Source of the DNA: Marine Group I thaumarchaeote
GTDB taxonomy: Archaea; Thermoproteota; Nitrososphaeria; Nitrososphaerales; Nitrosopumilaceae
Direction: 5' to 3'
Length of the DNA: 47,512 bases
NCBI GenBank assembly: GCA_013390375.1
Contig: JACATA010000006.1
Coordinates: 1 to 47,512, forward strand
Positions 17,484 through 26,860 of this stretch are shown here, one piece after another. Under the pieces are notes generated by a model that saw only the letters and a program-made list of their open reading frames with translations, ran no database searches and was not told where the DNA came from. Within the stretch, counting starts at the first letter, position 1. Every line of letters starts with the position of its first letter. The position numbers and the translations under genes are program-made.

Positions 17484-19226
17484 ATGTCAGATTCAAATGA
17501 TATTCAAAACATTCACAAACGGTATTCGTTCACGCTAATAAATCCATCATCATTCTACGTTTCACTGACTGCATCTATCGCTATTGCGTCTATAATTTCT
17601 TTTCTTAGTTTTAATAACTATATTCAGAATTATGAAATACTTTATCATCTGCCAGCTGTTGTAGCTGTATTACTTGCTACACAGTACTTAGATTCACGTT
17701 TTACAAAACATAAGGAGTATTCAAAATCACTGCACATGTCATTTTTTGGAAATGCGTTGTGGTTGATCACTGTAGTAGGCGGAATTATAGGATCTGCTAT
17801 ACTGTCAAAGGAACTGTCCTTGTTTTATGTTGCTGTTGGCATGTTCATATTTTCCAGCTTTAGGATTGGGATTATGACAACCACTCTTGGTATCAGCCTA
17901 AAAAAATCATGCGTGCTGTGTTTTGTTCAACCGTTAGCAATGTTTTTTCTTCTAATTCCCATCGATATGTGGTCTGTTCTTTATAATGTAGAAACATTGG
18001 CATTTGGAATTGCATTTCTAGCAGTTGCAGTTGTTTGGTCATATCTTACAAACAGAACTGGATTACCCTTGATAAAAAGTACACATAAGTTATTGCAAGC
18101 ATATTTGCGGTCAGTATCACGAAATGATCCACACGATATGGAATCAATAATACTTGAAACATCAAAACCATCAAACATTTCTACGTCTCAAATTCGTTTC
18201 TCTACAAATGATGATAAAAATGATTTTAGAATGGTACTGCCTGATCTTCACCCAGGTCCTTTCCATCCAGTTGGTGGCAGCAACATCCCATATCAAATCT
18301 ACAAAACTATGAACTCATCTGCAATGGTATTGCATAGTATTTCTGACCATTCTCTTAACTTACCATCACAACAAGATGTGCAAGATTATCTACAAGAATT
18401 ATCAAAAAGCCATGTCTCAACAAAAGGTATGGCATGTACGGAACCGGTTACTGCTCAGATAAACAAGGCACGTGTTGTTGGAATTCGCCTTGATGAGACA
18501 GCCTTATTGTTTCTATCATTATCTCCACACGGCATGGAAGACGTTCCTGTTATCCTAAAGACAGAGATTGAACAAATAGCAAAAAACAGAAATTTTCAGC
18601 GTACATTGATCGCTGATACTCACAATGCTATGGGTGGAGAGTTATCGCAAGAGGATTCACAAGATTTGATCACTGCTGCAAAAAATGTACTTGACATTCT
18701 CATCACAAAAACTAACTATCCATTGCAATATGGCTATGCAAATTCACAAGCTATGGATATTCAAACCAGTGATCTTGCTGGTGGTGGTATAGGTATGCTT
18801 TGCCTTGCTTTTGATCAAAAGAAATACTTTCTGTGTTGGGCAGATGCTAACAATATGGAAAACGGCGTACGTGAAAAAATTGTAACACATCTAAAAAACA
18901 ACGGCTGTGAATTAGTTGAAATGTTTACTTCTGATACACATTCCACAACAATGGGAGTAAGAAACAGAAATGGTTACTATGAGCTTGGCAGTGTTACCAA
19001 ACCAGAAAGATTAGCAAGCTGGTGCCTGTCTATTGCAAGGCAAGCTGAAAAAAATATCACTTCAGGTAAATTTGAAATTTTAGAAAATAGTGCAAAAGTC
19101 AGGATTATGGGCTCAGGAATTTTTGAGCATCTTTCCAGAGCACTCGATGATTCTTTGAAGATGACACAGGGATTTATGATTTTGTGCACTGGAATTTTCT
19201 TATTGTCTATTTTTCTATGGTTCTAA
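17484..19226 (+). CDS. DUF2070-family membrane protein
   Basis: About 580 aa: six or seven N-terminal membrane helices (to about residue 190), a soluble domain, and one C-terminal helix (MILCTGIFLLSIFLWF). The soluble part has metal-enzyme-like motifs: LPDLHPGPFHPVGGSNIPY, LSPHGMEDVP and DTHNAMGGELSQ, rich in Asp/His, and a later SDTHSTTMGVRNRNGY; these are the conserved segments of DUF2070, found in most archaea. A hydrolase or phosphoesterase role is plausible but untested. I start at ATG 17484; the in-frame GTG at 17448 would overlap Sec61-beta. It overlaps the convergent nuclease gene by 20 bases. Confidence 0.85.
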   Translation: MSDSNDIQNIHKRYSFTLINPSSFYVSLTASIAIASIISFLSFNNYIQNYEILYHLPAVVAVLLATQYLDSRFTKHKEYSKSLHMSFFGNALWLITVVGGIIGSAILSKELSLFYVAVGMFIFSSFRIGIMTTTLGISLKKSCVLCFVQPLAMFFLLIPIDMWSVLYNVETLAFGIAFLAVAVVWSYLTNRTGLPLIKSTHKLLQAYLRSVSRNDPHDMESIILETSKPSNISTSQIRFSTNDDKNDFRMVLPDLHPGPFHPVGGSNIPYQIYKTMNSSAMVLHSISDHSLNLPSQQDVQDYLQELSKSHVSTKGMACTEPVTAQINKARVVGIRLDETALLFLSLSPHGMEDVPVILKTEIEQIAKNRNFQRTLIADTHNAMGGELSQEDSQDLITAAKNVLDILITKTNYPLQYGYANSQAMDIQTSDLAGGGIGMLCLAFDQKKYFLCWADANNMENGVREKIVTHLKNNGCELVEMFTSDTHSTTMGVRNRNGYYELGSVTKPERLASWCLSIARQAEKNITSGKFEILENSAKVRIMGSGIFEHLSRALDDSLKMTQGFMILCTGIFLLSIFLWF

Positions 19227-19665
19227 TCTCTTCCAAGTTTCCATAAAACTCATCAATAAACGAAGAAAACTGCATTATTGGCACGATAGGGACTCTGTTG
19301 ATAAACCTAGTTTCCTCTTGATATAATGTGACAATGACTGGAGCAGCTACAACTTCATTTGTAATTGCTACATAATGTTTTACACGATCTGTTTGTCTTA
19401 GAACAATTTTTTCAAGCGCAGAATTGCTCATCCTCTTCCAGTGTTTGCAATCAATAAGTACCGCCGTACCAAGACGTATTCCAACTACATCTATTTCCAT
19501 TGTTGGCTTCTTCATCCTAAAGTTACGTACAACTTCAAAGTTTTTTGATTCTAGTATCTCAGCTACAAGACCCTCAAAGTCTTTCCAATCAACTGAACGT
19601 GAAGCCTCTTCAATCGGCACTCCAGTCTTTATAGCCAAAAGGGCGGTTTTCAGTTTGTTTTCCAT
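19207..19665 (-). CDS. Restriction-endonuclease-like (Mrr/PD-(D/E)XK) protein
   Basis: 152 aa. A short N-terminal helix is followed by a compact nuclease core: DFEGLVAEILESKNFEVVRN, then EIDVVGIRLGTAVLIDCKHW, giving the Glu/Asp...(D)xK arrangement of the PD-(D/E)XK fold (E-D-15-D-C-K). The FEGLVAEIL start resembles Mrr and related DNA-repair nucleases. No methyltransferase is adjacent, so it is more likely a housekeeping or repair nuclease than part of a restriction pair. ATG start with GGTGAT 8 bp upstream, a good ribosome site. Confidence 0.8.
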   Translation of the reverse strand: MENKLKTALLAIKTGVPIEEASRSVDWKDFEGLVAEILESKNFEVVRNFRMKKPTMEIDVVGIRLGTAVLIDCKHWKRMSNSALEKIVLRQTDRVKHYVAITNEVVAAPVIVTLYQEETRFINRVPIVPIMQFSSFIDEFYGNLEEIRTIEK

Positions 19666-19728
19666 AAAAAAATCACCGCATAGATTTTTTGTTAATGCTT
19701 AATGAACCTTAAATTATGATAACATGTC

Positions 19729-22212
19729 ATGTCTGACATGAAATTTTGCCTAGTTTTCCTAGCGGTAATAGTCCTTCTATCACCACTTATGCTTCATACT
19801 TCATTTGCAGAAAAGGGAACGTTCGTTGACCAAGTCAAGTTCATCCAGTATTTGGATGAAAACACAGCACTTGAGGAAGTTCGAAATGGCAATCTGGACA
19901 TTTACTTTTTCCGTGTGTCATCAGACAGGATAGAATCAAGCGAAGCAAGGGAGGGCATTCAGGTTTTTGAATCTACTGGAGGGTCATACAGCATGCTGGT
20001 AAACCCATCCGTCTCTGAAAGTTTCAACCCATTTTCAATTACCGAGTTAAGATTCGCGCTGAATTATCTCATAGACAGAAATCTAATTGTTAACGAACTT
20101 ATTGGCGGTTATGGCAATGCCATGATTTCAAATTATGGAATATTTTCGGCTGATTACCTTTCTATCATCGAGGAGTTAGAGTCATTTCATTTCAAATACA
20201 ATCCTGCATTAGCTGATGAAATAATTTCACACGAGCTTGAAGAAGCAGGTGCTGAAAAAATTGATGGGTATTGGTATTACGATGGTGAACAAATTGAAAT
20301 TACATTTTTTATTAGAAGTGACGACCCGGTAAGAAAATCCATCGGCGGAATTCTGTCTTCAGAACTTGAAAAGATTGGTTTCAAGGTGAACAAGGATTTT
20401 GGTGATCTAAACAAGGCGTTCGTAGTTGTTTACGGTTCAAACCCAGCAGACCAGAAATGGCACCTTTACACTGAGGGATGGGGCAGCTCTGGATTTGCAA
20501 AGTATGATTCTGTCGGACTTGCGCAAATGTACTCTCCATGGTTTTCTAATATGCCTGGAAATAACAATCTAACCTACTGGAATTACAAAAACGACTATCT
20601 AGACTCGATAACCAAAAAAATCTATGTTAGTGATTTTGCATCTGCTGAAGAAAGAACTTCGTTAATTAAACAAGCAACAAAGGAAGGTGTCAGTGAATCT
20701 GTTAGGATTTTTCTTGCCAGCAAGACAGACCAGTACGTTGTCAATGATGATATTGACGGAATCATCAACGCTCTTGGTGCAGGTGTTCCAACCAGATTTA
20801 CTACAATTAACGCAAAATCTGACAATGATTCACTGGTTATAGGTGTCAAACAAATCTATCAGGGAGCATGGAACCCAGTTGCCGGATTTAGTGATGTATA
20901 CAGTAACCAAATATGGCTAAACCTTTATGATCCTGGAGTTTTTAGTCACCCATTTACTGGGAAGATGATTCCAATTCGTACAAATTGGCAAGTTGAAAAT
21001 TTTGGCAGTGATGAAAAAATCACAGTTCCTGAAGATGCAATATCATGGGACATAGATACTCAAAGATGGAAAAAAGTGGGAAGTAACCAAGAGGCTACAA
21101 GCAAGGTTACCTATGATCTTATTCTTGGTAACTGGCACCATGAACAAAAGATGGACATGAATGACATACTGTACTCTCTGTATTTTTTACTTGAATGGGG
21201 TTCCGAAAAGCACGAAGGTGATATTACATATGATTCTGTATATTCTCCGCAGGCTGCGCAAAATGCAAAAACGCTAATTGGAATAAAGCCAATTGATGAT
21301 GACACTATTGAGGTTTATGTTGATTATTGGCATTTTGATGAAGCTGAAATAGCTTCGTGGGCAGCCCCTTGGAGCAGCATGCCTTGGGAGATTGTGGCTG
21401 CTTCGGAAGAGGCTGTTCTTGATGGTAAGGTATCTTTTTCACGTTCTGGCGGAGTTAGCAAGAGCGTAAACTGGCTTTCGCTGATTGTTCCAAACGATGC
21501 AAAAATAATTCGTGAATATCTTGCCGAATTTAAAGAATCAAGATACATTCCCCCATCATTACAAAATTCACAACATCAATGGGAATACTTTGAAGAACGC
21601 TATGATGCAGCAATTAAATGGATTGACCAAAACGAACACGCCGTAATTAGTAACGGACCATTTTATCTCGATAACTATTCCCCTGAATCAAGAACCATTA
21701 CCATAAAGTCATTTGATTCAATAGGATATCCTTTTGAGGCTGGCAAGTGGAAAAAGTTTGAGCAAATTAAATTTCCAAAAATTACTGATGTTGAGATTTC
21801 AGATGTTGTGGATTTGAAAAAACCACTTTCAATTTCAGTTCAGACAACAGATTCTTCTACAATTCATTATTTCATCTCAAATCCTAAAGGCGAAACTTCT
21901 GCATCAGGCATCATACCAGTTAACAACAATTTGTCTGAAATTGTACTAACAGAAGCAGAAACTTCACAGCTTGGTGTTGGAGCAAATACGCTGAAGATCT
22001 TTGCCTCATCAGATGAAGCATTAAGACCTGATATCTATAACACTAGTTTTCTCGTAGTTGAAGGACAAACTGAACTTCCAACCGTTCCTATTTCCGAGAT
22101 AGAAGCCAGCTCTGAGGGTACATCATACACTGGCATTGTTTTAGCAATCATTGGTGCAATAATAGTTGGAACCATTGTATATATCCGAAGAAAAAGAAAA
22201 AGAAAAGCCTAG
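19729..22212 (+). CDS. Membrane-anchored family 5 solute-binding protein
   Basis: 827 aa. A signal peptide (residues 1-27) precedes a long extracellular SBP_bac_5 region split in two: FALNYLIDRNLIVNELIGGYG and the later DILYSLYFLLEWG carry the family pattern for oligopeptide or nickel binding proteins. A C-terminal helix (GIVLAIIGAIIVGTIVYI) plus basic end RRKRKRKA anchors it to the membrane rather than by a lipid, as often in archaea. It should deliver peptides or similar ligands to an Opp/Dpp-type ABC transporter. No permease is next to it; an Opp-type ATPase end lies at the far right of the window. Confidence 0.87.
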   Translation: MSDMKFCLVFLAVIVLLSPLMLHTSFAEKGTFVDQVKFIQYLDENTALEEVRNGNLDIYFFRVSSDRIESSEAREGIQVFESTGGSYSMLVNPSVSESFNPFSITELRFALNYLIDRNLIVNELIGGYGNAMISNYGIFSADYLSIIEELESFHFKYNPALADEIISHELEEAGAEKIDGYWYYDGEQIEITFFIRSDDPVRKSIGGILSSELEKIGFKVNKDFGDLNKAFVVVYGSNPADQKWHLYTEGWGSSGFAKYDSVGLAQMYSPWFSNMPGNNNLTYWNYKNDYLDSITKKIYVSDFASAEERTSLIKQATKEGVSESVRIFLASKTDQYVVNDDIDGIINALGAGVPTRFTTINAKSDNDSLVIGVKQIYQGAWNPVAGFSDVYSNQIWLNLYDPGVFSHPFTGKMIPIRTNWQVENFGSDEKITVPEDAISWDIDTQRWKKVGSNQEATSKVTYDLILGNWHHEQKMDMNDILYSLYFLLEWGSEKHEGDITYDSVYSPQAAQNAKTLIGIKPIDDDTIEVYVDYWHFDEAEIASWAAPWSSMPWEIVAASEEAVLDGKVSFSRSGGVSKSVNWLSLIVPNDAKIIREYLAEFKESRYIPPSLQNSQHQWEYFEERYDAAIKWIDQNEHAVISNGPFYLDNYSPESRTITIKSFDSIGYPFEAGKWKKFEQIKFPKITDVEISDVVDLKKPLSISVQTTDSSTIHYFISNPKGETSASGIIPVNNNLSEIVLTEAETSQLGVGANTLKIFASSDEALRPDIYNTSFLVVEGQTELPTVPISEIEASSEGTSYTGIVLAIIGAIIVGTIVYIRRKRKRKA

Positions 22213-22832
22213 ATTTTTTTTCCGGTAACAAATAGTGTACCAAATTCCCTTTTCCATTTTGCCCTATGTTTTGTGTCTTTGATTTGCTTTGTAGTTGTCT
22301 TAAAGCCAGCTTCATTGAACATCTTTTTCCATTCAGTTTTAGAACGCAAGTCCATTGGTACTTTCATAACTTTTTTCCATCTCTTGGTGAGATGATTGTC
22401 ACTGTAAAAATCAGTCCCACAGTAAAAGAAACCGCCAGCTTTGAGCATCTTGAAAACTTTGTTTAGTGCTGGTTCCATCGGTACTGAATAGTACAAGGAT
22501 TCCATGGAAAAAACCACGTCAAACTTTCCGGCGTAGTTCCAGGATTCAAGGTTAGTACACGTGTATTTTTCCTTTTTTGAAGCCCGTTTCGATACGGCTC
22601 TTTTTATCATATTTTTGCTCTTGTCTATTCCTACTGCCTTTTTGCACTTTGGGAGTTGTGCAATTTTTCTAACAACCCAGCCGTTGCCACATCCAATGTC
22701 CAGGAACGAAAATGGCTTATCAAAGGAAATACTGCCTAGAAACTTGCCTACGGTCACTCCATGTCCTTCTTCCATCTCTTCAGCCCTTCCGGCTTTTGCC
22801 CAAATATCAAATACCTTAGATGTCTTATCCAT
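22209..22832 (-). CDS. SAM-dependent methyltransferase
   Basis: 207 aa with the class I methyltransferase core: SFLDIGCGNGWVVRKIA (motif I), KAVGIDKSKNMI (acidic strand 2 end), FDVVFSMESLYYSV (motif IV) and a C-terminal KMLKAGGFFYCGTDF (motif VI). The substrate is not recognisable. The ATG directly follows the TGA of the upstream geranylgeranyl reductase (no gap), so both are produced together, which suggests a lipid or prenylated quinone substrate. It overlaps the convergent solute-binding gene by 4 bases. Confidence 0.88.
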   Translation of the reverse strand: MDKTSKVFDIWAKAGRAEEMEEGHGVTVGKFLGSISFDKPFSFLDIGCGNGWVVRKIAQLPKCKKAVGIDKSKNMIKRAVSKRASKKEKYTCTNLESWNYAGKFDVVFSMESLYYSVPMEPALNKVFKMLKAGGFFYCGTDFYSDNHLTKRWKKVMKVPMDLRSKTEWKKMFNEAGFKTTTKQIKDTKHRAKWKREFGTLFVTGKKI

Positions 22833-24038
22833 TCAAGCACCCTTGACAATGTTGAAGAACTGCCGAACAGCCAGCATTGGATGATGTGTTGCCAACTTTA
22901 CCATTTTTGATACCGTAAAATCTGCCCTGATAAAATCCAAGAATTCGTCTGCTGTTAGGTTGCTTATGATACCAATTTCCTTGTCCCAGTCATCATCAGA
23001 TAGTTTTAGCCACTTGGCTTGAACTTTATGTGCGGATTTTATTTTTGGCCCTATCTCTTTTTTCCATGTTTCCTCATAGTGTCGTAAGGCTTTCTCTGAA
23101 GTGTCACCAGACTTGATAGCTTTGCTGGCTGTGTCTCCAGCAACTCTACCGTACTTTATCGCGTAACGAATTCCCTCCAACACCAGAGGATTTGCCATGC
23201 CAGCAGTGTCACCTACCAAAATTAAATTATCATAAACTGTCTTGCGTGAAAGTCCTTCGTTAGGGATCAACCCATAATGAAATTCCTTCTTTGTTATCTT
23301 ACCCAAGTCCTTGATTGGTCCTACCCCTTTTTCAATTAATTCGTCCAGCCTTTCAGTAGGATCCACCTCTGATTCAGGCTTTCCTATTCCAACTCCTATT
23401 CGTACTAGGTTTTTTCCAAGTGGGAATATCCAAGCATATCCAGCCGGAGAGTACATCTGACCTACCATCAGCCACCACGTATCTGCATTTACATTTTCAA
23501 CTTCTGCTTCGTATTCTGCACCCACGCCAAACCTCTTCCACTGTTTTACGAGGCCAAGTGACTTTGATACAACTGACTGGAATCCGCTGGCATCAATCAC
23601 CATCTTTGCACGAAAAACCATTTCATTGTTTGAGGATGATGCCTTTACTCCAACAATCTTTCCATTTTCTGTAATCACTTCAGTTACGTTTGTGTTGACG
23701 AAAATTTCTGCCCCATTCTTTTTTGCCTGGTCTGCCAAAAATCTGAAGGTCTTTCGTACATCTAGTACTGCTGCCTTTGGTTTGTCATCACTAATTGAGG
23801 CTATGTTGTTTGGGGAACAAAAGTTGTATGTTCTAATTGGATTGTAGCAGTCTTCCGGTATGCCAAACTCTTTTGCATAGTCAATCCATGTTACGCCGCT
23901 GGTCCTTACCGTTTGAGCAACATTCTCCTCCTTTTCCAGCAGGGCTACCTTGATGCCGTTTTTTGCAGCGGCATATGCTGCTGATGATCCTGCCGGTCCG
24001 GCTCCTACCACAATTAGATCATATTCGTGATCAGACAA
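22833..24038 (-). CDS. Geranylgeranyl reductase-family flavoprotein
   Basis: 401 aa. N-terminal FAD-binding motif VVGAGPAGSSAAYAAAKNG (GxGxxG), then the family DASGFQSVVSKSLG and the FAD-pyrophosphate segment LVGDTAGMANPLVLEGIRYA. Members saturate isoprenoid double bonds, for instance in archaeal ether lipids or menaquinone side chains. TTG start at 24038. It is coupled to a methyltransferase, which fits a quinone or lipid tailoring role; this is inferred. Several paralogues are usual in archaea, so which prenyl substrate this one uses is open. Confidence 0.9.
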   Translation of the reverse strand: MSDHEYDLIVVGAGPAGSSAAYAAAKNGIKVALLEKEENVAQTVRTSGVTWIDYAKEFGIPEDCYNPIRTYNFCSPNNIASISDDKPKAAVLDVRKTFRFLADQAKKNGAEIFVNTNVTEVITENGKIVGVKASSSNNEMVFRAKMVIDASGFQSVVSKSLGLVKQWKRFGVGAEYEAEVENVNADTWWLMVGQMYSPAGYAWIFPLGKNLVRIGVGIGKPESEVDPTERLDELIEKGVGPIKDLGKITKKEFHYGLIPNEGLSRKTVYDNLILVGDTAGMANPLVLEGIRYAIKYGRVAGDTASKAIKSGDTSEKALRHYEETWKKEIGPKIKSAHKVQAKWLKLSDDDWDKEIGIISNLTADEFLDFIRADFTVSKMVKLATHHPMLAVRQFFNIVKGA

Positions 24039-24093
24039 TTTAGTTGATGTCTTTTTGTCACTCTAATAATTTCTTAGTTTTAGTTTCAATAGA

Positions 24094-24300
24094 TTATTTT
24101 AGTATAGGGATGTCTTTCTCATCATTTGCCCTTTCAGCGTCCATAGGCTCGTCATGTTCGTCATCACGATGCATAAAGCTGTAATCTTCTCCCACTTTCT
24201 TGCGGCAGAACTTTTCGTGTATCTTTATCATCATCTTCAGTGTATCATTGTTTTCGTGAAATTCTCGCTTACCACACTCCTCACAGATAAACTCAGGCAT
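24094..24300 (-). CDS. 68-aa C2H2-like zinc-finger protein
   Basis: Residues 5-33 hold CEECGKREFHENNDTLKMMI followed by HEKFC, giving CxxC...HxxxC, a plausible single zinc finger. The rest is acidic and disordered-looking (RDDEHDEPMDAER). ATG start at 24300. No family recognised. It lies between the reductase operon and a divergent small membrane protein. Confidence 0.72.
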   Translation of the reverse strand: MPEFICEECGKREFHENNDTLKMMIKIHEKFCRKKVGEDYSFMHRDDEHDEPMDAERANDEKDIPILK

Positions 24301-24354
24301 GCAATTCAGCTAATTTCTAATGTATTTATTTTATCCCTATTGACTAGGTAAAAC

Positions 24355-24477
24355 ATGGCAGAATTTGATTTTGCTGCATTTGGAGTATGGTCTGCCATCA
24401 CTGCAGTAGTAATAGTAATCACTGGTATAGTCTACAGGTCATACCGGAGAAAACAAAATGAGGCATCTTCATCTTGA
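24355..24477 (+). CDS. 40-aa single-span membrane mini-protein
   Basis: ATG at 24355 opens 41 codons. Residues 11-29 form one hydrophobic helix (VWSAITAVVIVITGIVY), followed by a basic tail (RSYRRKQNE), so the N-terminus faces out. The stop overlaps the DUF99 gene start by 20 bases, so the two would be translationally linked. Similar short one-helix proteins are common but not classified; no function can be given. Confidence 0.6.
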   Translation: MAEFDFAAFGVWSAITAVVIVITGIVYRSYRRKQNEASSS

Positions 24478-25033
24478 GAAAAAGGGCATTCGCGGATTAG
24501 CAATTGCTGAGAGTTTTTCACAAACTTCCAAAAAGTCAGTCCTATCTGGCATCGTGATGTCAACAGATTTAGTTATTGATGGCTTTGTTTTTGGCCACTC
24601 TACAGTAGGAGGAGACGATGCAACCGACGCTATATTAGCAATGCATGAAAAACTTGACAGACCCGATGTTAGTTTTTTGCTGATATCTGGAATCGTAATT
24701 TCATTGTATAACATAGTGGATGTGAAAAGGATCTCGGAAAAGACAGGACTGCCAGTGATTGGCGTTACATATGAGGAATCGTCAGGTATTGAAGAGGCAA
24801 TCAAGCATCATTTTCCCGAATCCTACGAATCAAAACTTGCCGAATATTCTAAACTAGGATCACGTGAAAAAATTACTCTTCACACATCATACAATTTGTA
24901 CATACGAAATGAGGGTTGCACTGTATTAGAAGCGGCACAGCTACTTGATAGGATGACATTGCAGGGTTCCATACCAGAACCACTAAAAATTGCACAACTA
25001 TTAGCAAATACACTTTTGAAAGCTAAATTCTAA
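24458..25033 (+). CDS. DUF99-family (endonuclease V-like fold) protein
   Basis: 191 aa: LEKKGIRGLAIAESF at the start and GIVMSTDLVIDGFVFGHSTVGG, ISLYNIVDVKRISEKTGLPVI in the middle are the conserved DUF99 segments. The family is archaeal and shares the RNase H/endonuclease V-like fold, with the Asp at STDLVIDG near the expected active site. A nucleic-acid repair role is often suggested and not proved. The ATG start overlaps the tiny membrane protein gene. The end overlaps the convergent 61-aa zinc protein by 11 bases. Confidence 0.85.
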   Translation: MRHLHLEKKGIRGLAIAESFSQTSKKSVLSGIVMSTDLVIDGFVFGHSTVGGDDATDAILAMHEKLDRPDVSFLLISGIVISLYNIVDVKRISEKTGLPVIGVTYEESSGIEEAIKHHFPESYESKLAEYSKLGSREKITLHTSYNLYIRNEGCTVLEAAQLLDRMTLQGSIPEPLKIAQLLANTLLKAKF

Positions 25034-25208
25034 GTTTGCTTCTTGCACGGGTTCTTAGCTTCATTTTACAACAGGGACATCTGCTTTCAGGTGTAATAAA
25101 ATATGCAGCACAAAGAGTGCATCTTTTATGTCCAGTCGCATATTTTGGCTGCTTTGTAGGAACTTTTACCCTGAATTGGTCACAAATTCCCCTGCACGTA
25201 ACTCCCAT
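25023..25208 (-). CDS. 61-aa basic zinc-ribbon protein
   Basis: A short, strongly basic protein with CRGIC near the start and CTLCAAYFITPESRCPCC in the middle, giving three pairs of closely spaced Cys, so probably one or two zinc sites. The Arg/Lys-rich C-terminus (MKLRTRARSKLRI) suggests nucleic-acid binding. Proteins of this shape occur in other Nitrososphaerota; no name is available. ATG start at 25208. Confidence 0.75.
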   Translation of the reverse strand: MGVTCRGICDQFRVKVPTKQPKYATGHKRCTLCAAYFITPESRCPCCKMKLRTRARSKLRI

Positions 25209-25251
25209 TGCAGTTAATTATTTTTTGGCTTTTAATATCTTTACAATAAAA

Positions 25252-26127
25252 TCAGTCTTCAGACAATTTTTTTATGTATGCTAAAATTCCCGTATAATCA
25301 ATTTCGCCAAACCCAGCGTCTATCGCGTCCCTGTAAATTTCATTTGCACGCTCAGCCATTGGGAGCACAGCGCCAAAGTCCTTTGCAGCCTCTGTGATTA
25401 TACCCAAATCTTTTTGCAGATTTTTTAGCGTAAATGTAGGCTCGAATTCATCCCTTATCATCTTGTGCGCCTTGTTTTCGCTCATGCCTGTCTTGAAATA
25501 TGTCGAGTTTAGCACCTCCAGGAACTTCTCTGGGTCAAATCCAGCCTTCTTTGTCAGGGTAATTCCCTCAGCCAATGCTAGTGCCAAAAGTGAGATTTGA
25601 AGGTTCATTGCAATTTTAATGCTATGTGCACTGCCACTTTTGCCAAGGAAAAATGTCTTGTTGGCAATTGTGTCAAACACCTCTTTGTTTGCCTCAAAAA
25701 CATCCTTGTCACCAGATGCCATAAGCACAAGCTGTCCATGAATAGCCACATTTGGTCCGCCCATCACTGGAATCTCAAGCGAGTTTATTCCCTCCTCACC
25801 GAGCCTTTTTGAATTTTGGATTGCATTGTTGGGGTTTATTGTGGACATCTCTACAACCGTCAAGCCTTCGTGCTTTCCGGCAACTATTCCATTCTGACCA
25901 AACAGGATTTGCCCAACAGCATCAGCATCCTTGACGCATGTGATAACCAATTCCGATGATTCTGCCACATTTTTTGGCGTGTCAGCTATAGTGGCTCCGT
26001 TCTTCTCAAGGCTTGCCGTCTTTGATTTTGTCCTGTTATAGGCTGTCAGAGAATGCCCGGATTCCAGCAGATGAAGTCCAACAGCCTCACCCAACATCCC
26101 TGTTCCAACTAAACCAATTTTTACCAT
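25252..26127 (-). CDS. NAD(P)-dependent beta-hydroxyacid dehydrogenase (3-hydroxyisobutyrate dehydrogenase-like)
   Basis: 291 aa from the ATG at 26127. The Rossmann start is KIGLVGTGMLGEAVGLHLLE (GxGxxG), the substrate loop MGGPNVAIHGQLVLMASG matches the family GGxxxAxxGxL motif, and the catalytic Lys sits in HSIKIAMNLQ. The longer upstream frame lacks protein-like sequence and would pass the natural N-terminus, so I rejected it. Members oxidise 3-hydroxyisobutyrate, tartronate semialdehyde or succinic semialdehyde; the substrate here is not determined. A role in short-chain hydroxyacid metabolism is plausible. Confidence 0.9.
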   Translation of the reverse strand: MVKIGLVGTGMLGEAVGLHLLESGHSLTAYNRTKSKTASLEKNGATIADTPKNVAESSELVITCVKDADAVGQILFGQNGIVAGKHEGLTVVEMSTINPNNAIQNSKRLGEEGINSLEIPVMGGPNVAIHGQLVLMASGDKDVFEANKEVFDTIANKTFFLGKSGSAHSIKIAMNLQISLLALALAEGITLTKKAGFDPEKFLEVLNSTYFKTGMSENKAHKMIRDEFEPTFTLKNLQKDLGIITEAAKDFGAVLPMAERANEIYRDAIDAGFGEIDYTGILAYIKKLSED

Positions 26128-26257
26128 GCAAGTAACAAAGTGAATGGAAATTATGTATGTTATCTTCCTAAGAACAGATGATCGATATTCTATTTTACAA
26201 CGAGATAAAATTCTGCAGATTTGACGAATTCTTAACGGAGTAACCAAGTATTCAATT

Positions 26258-26419
26258 ATGGGGGAGATTCGGGACGTACTCCTAAAGTCATTAAAGGACA
26301 ACCCAGACATACTCAAAAAATTAGAGATGGAGGAATCTGATGACAAAACTAGGGCACTGCTACAGTTGATTCTCAAAGAAATTCAGGATGATCCTGAATA
26401 TTCTGGCATAAACCACTAG
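26258..26419 (+). CDS. 53-aa acidic helical mini-protein, unknown
   Basis: ATG at 26258, with 54 codons to TAG. The peptide is mostly helix-forming (LLKSLKDNPDILKKLEMEES and ALLQLILKEIQDD) with high acid content. It lies in a 340-bp gap between the divergent dehydrogenase and the next gene. No domain recognised; the reading frame is clean and has amphipathic periodicity. Confidence 0.55.
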   Translation: MGEIRDVLLKSLKDNPDILKKLEMEESDDKTRALLQLILKEIQDDPEYSGINH

Positions 26420-26473
26420 CATCAAATCTTCTTAATAGGATTATAATGCCGATTATTACAAAGCGATTTGAAT

Positions 26474-26860
26474 ATGGGTGGATCAGAAACATTTGGTGTT
26501 GAGTCTGGCTTTGCAGAACAAGCTATAGAATGGATGAACAGTCAGGCAAAAAAACACAAATCAAAGTTTGAGGCGAGAGCATACAACCATAAAATAACAA
26601 CCAAAAATTTTGGTACTTTTGAAATGTTCTCATGGATAGGGGATATCAAAGTTGCTAGAAGCCTAATCATAAGGGCTAGCAAGCGTTTCAAAATCAGAGT
26701 AATTGAGGGAGGTTACAGAACCAAAGAAAAAATCCTTAAAACAAAAAAAACAGATTTTGCCATGGTCAGAAAGGGTGATAGAGTTATAGGCCATCTGGAA
26801 TTTTCTTCAGCATTAATTGGTGATAGTATATGTAAGCTGGAAACCGAAGAGAGAAAATGA
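26474..26860 (+). CDS. 128-aa conserved hypothetical protein
   Basis: Starts at ATG 26474 (a TTG two codons upstream is an alternative). Mixed alpha/beta with a central FGTFEMFSWIGDIKVARSL and a basic stretch (SKRFKIRVIEGGYRTKEKIL) and VIGHLEFSSALIG near the end. No membrane segment, no catalytic motif. The basic surface could bind nucleic acid; this is a guess. Confidence 0.6.
   Translation: MGGSETFGVESGFAEQAIEWMNSQAKKHKSKFEARAYNHKITTKNFGTFEMFSWIGDIKVARSLIIRASKRFKIRVIEGGYRTKEKILKTKKTDFAMVRKGDRVIGHLEFSSALIGDSICKLETEERK

Noticed and set aside
19729-22212. Solute-binding protein and the ABC ATPase end at 47383 as one operon
   Set aside because: They are 25 kb apart and on opposite strands; any functional link is only possible, not shown.
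26128-26376. N-terminal extension of the dehydrogenase to 374 aa
   Set aside because: The natural Rossmann-fold start is at 26127; upstream sequence has no homology-like pattern and overlaps a probable small gene on the other strand.
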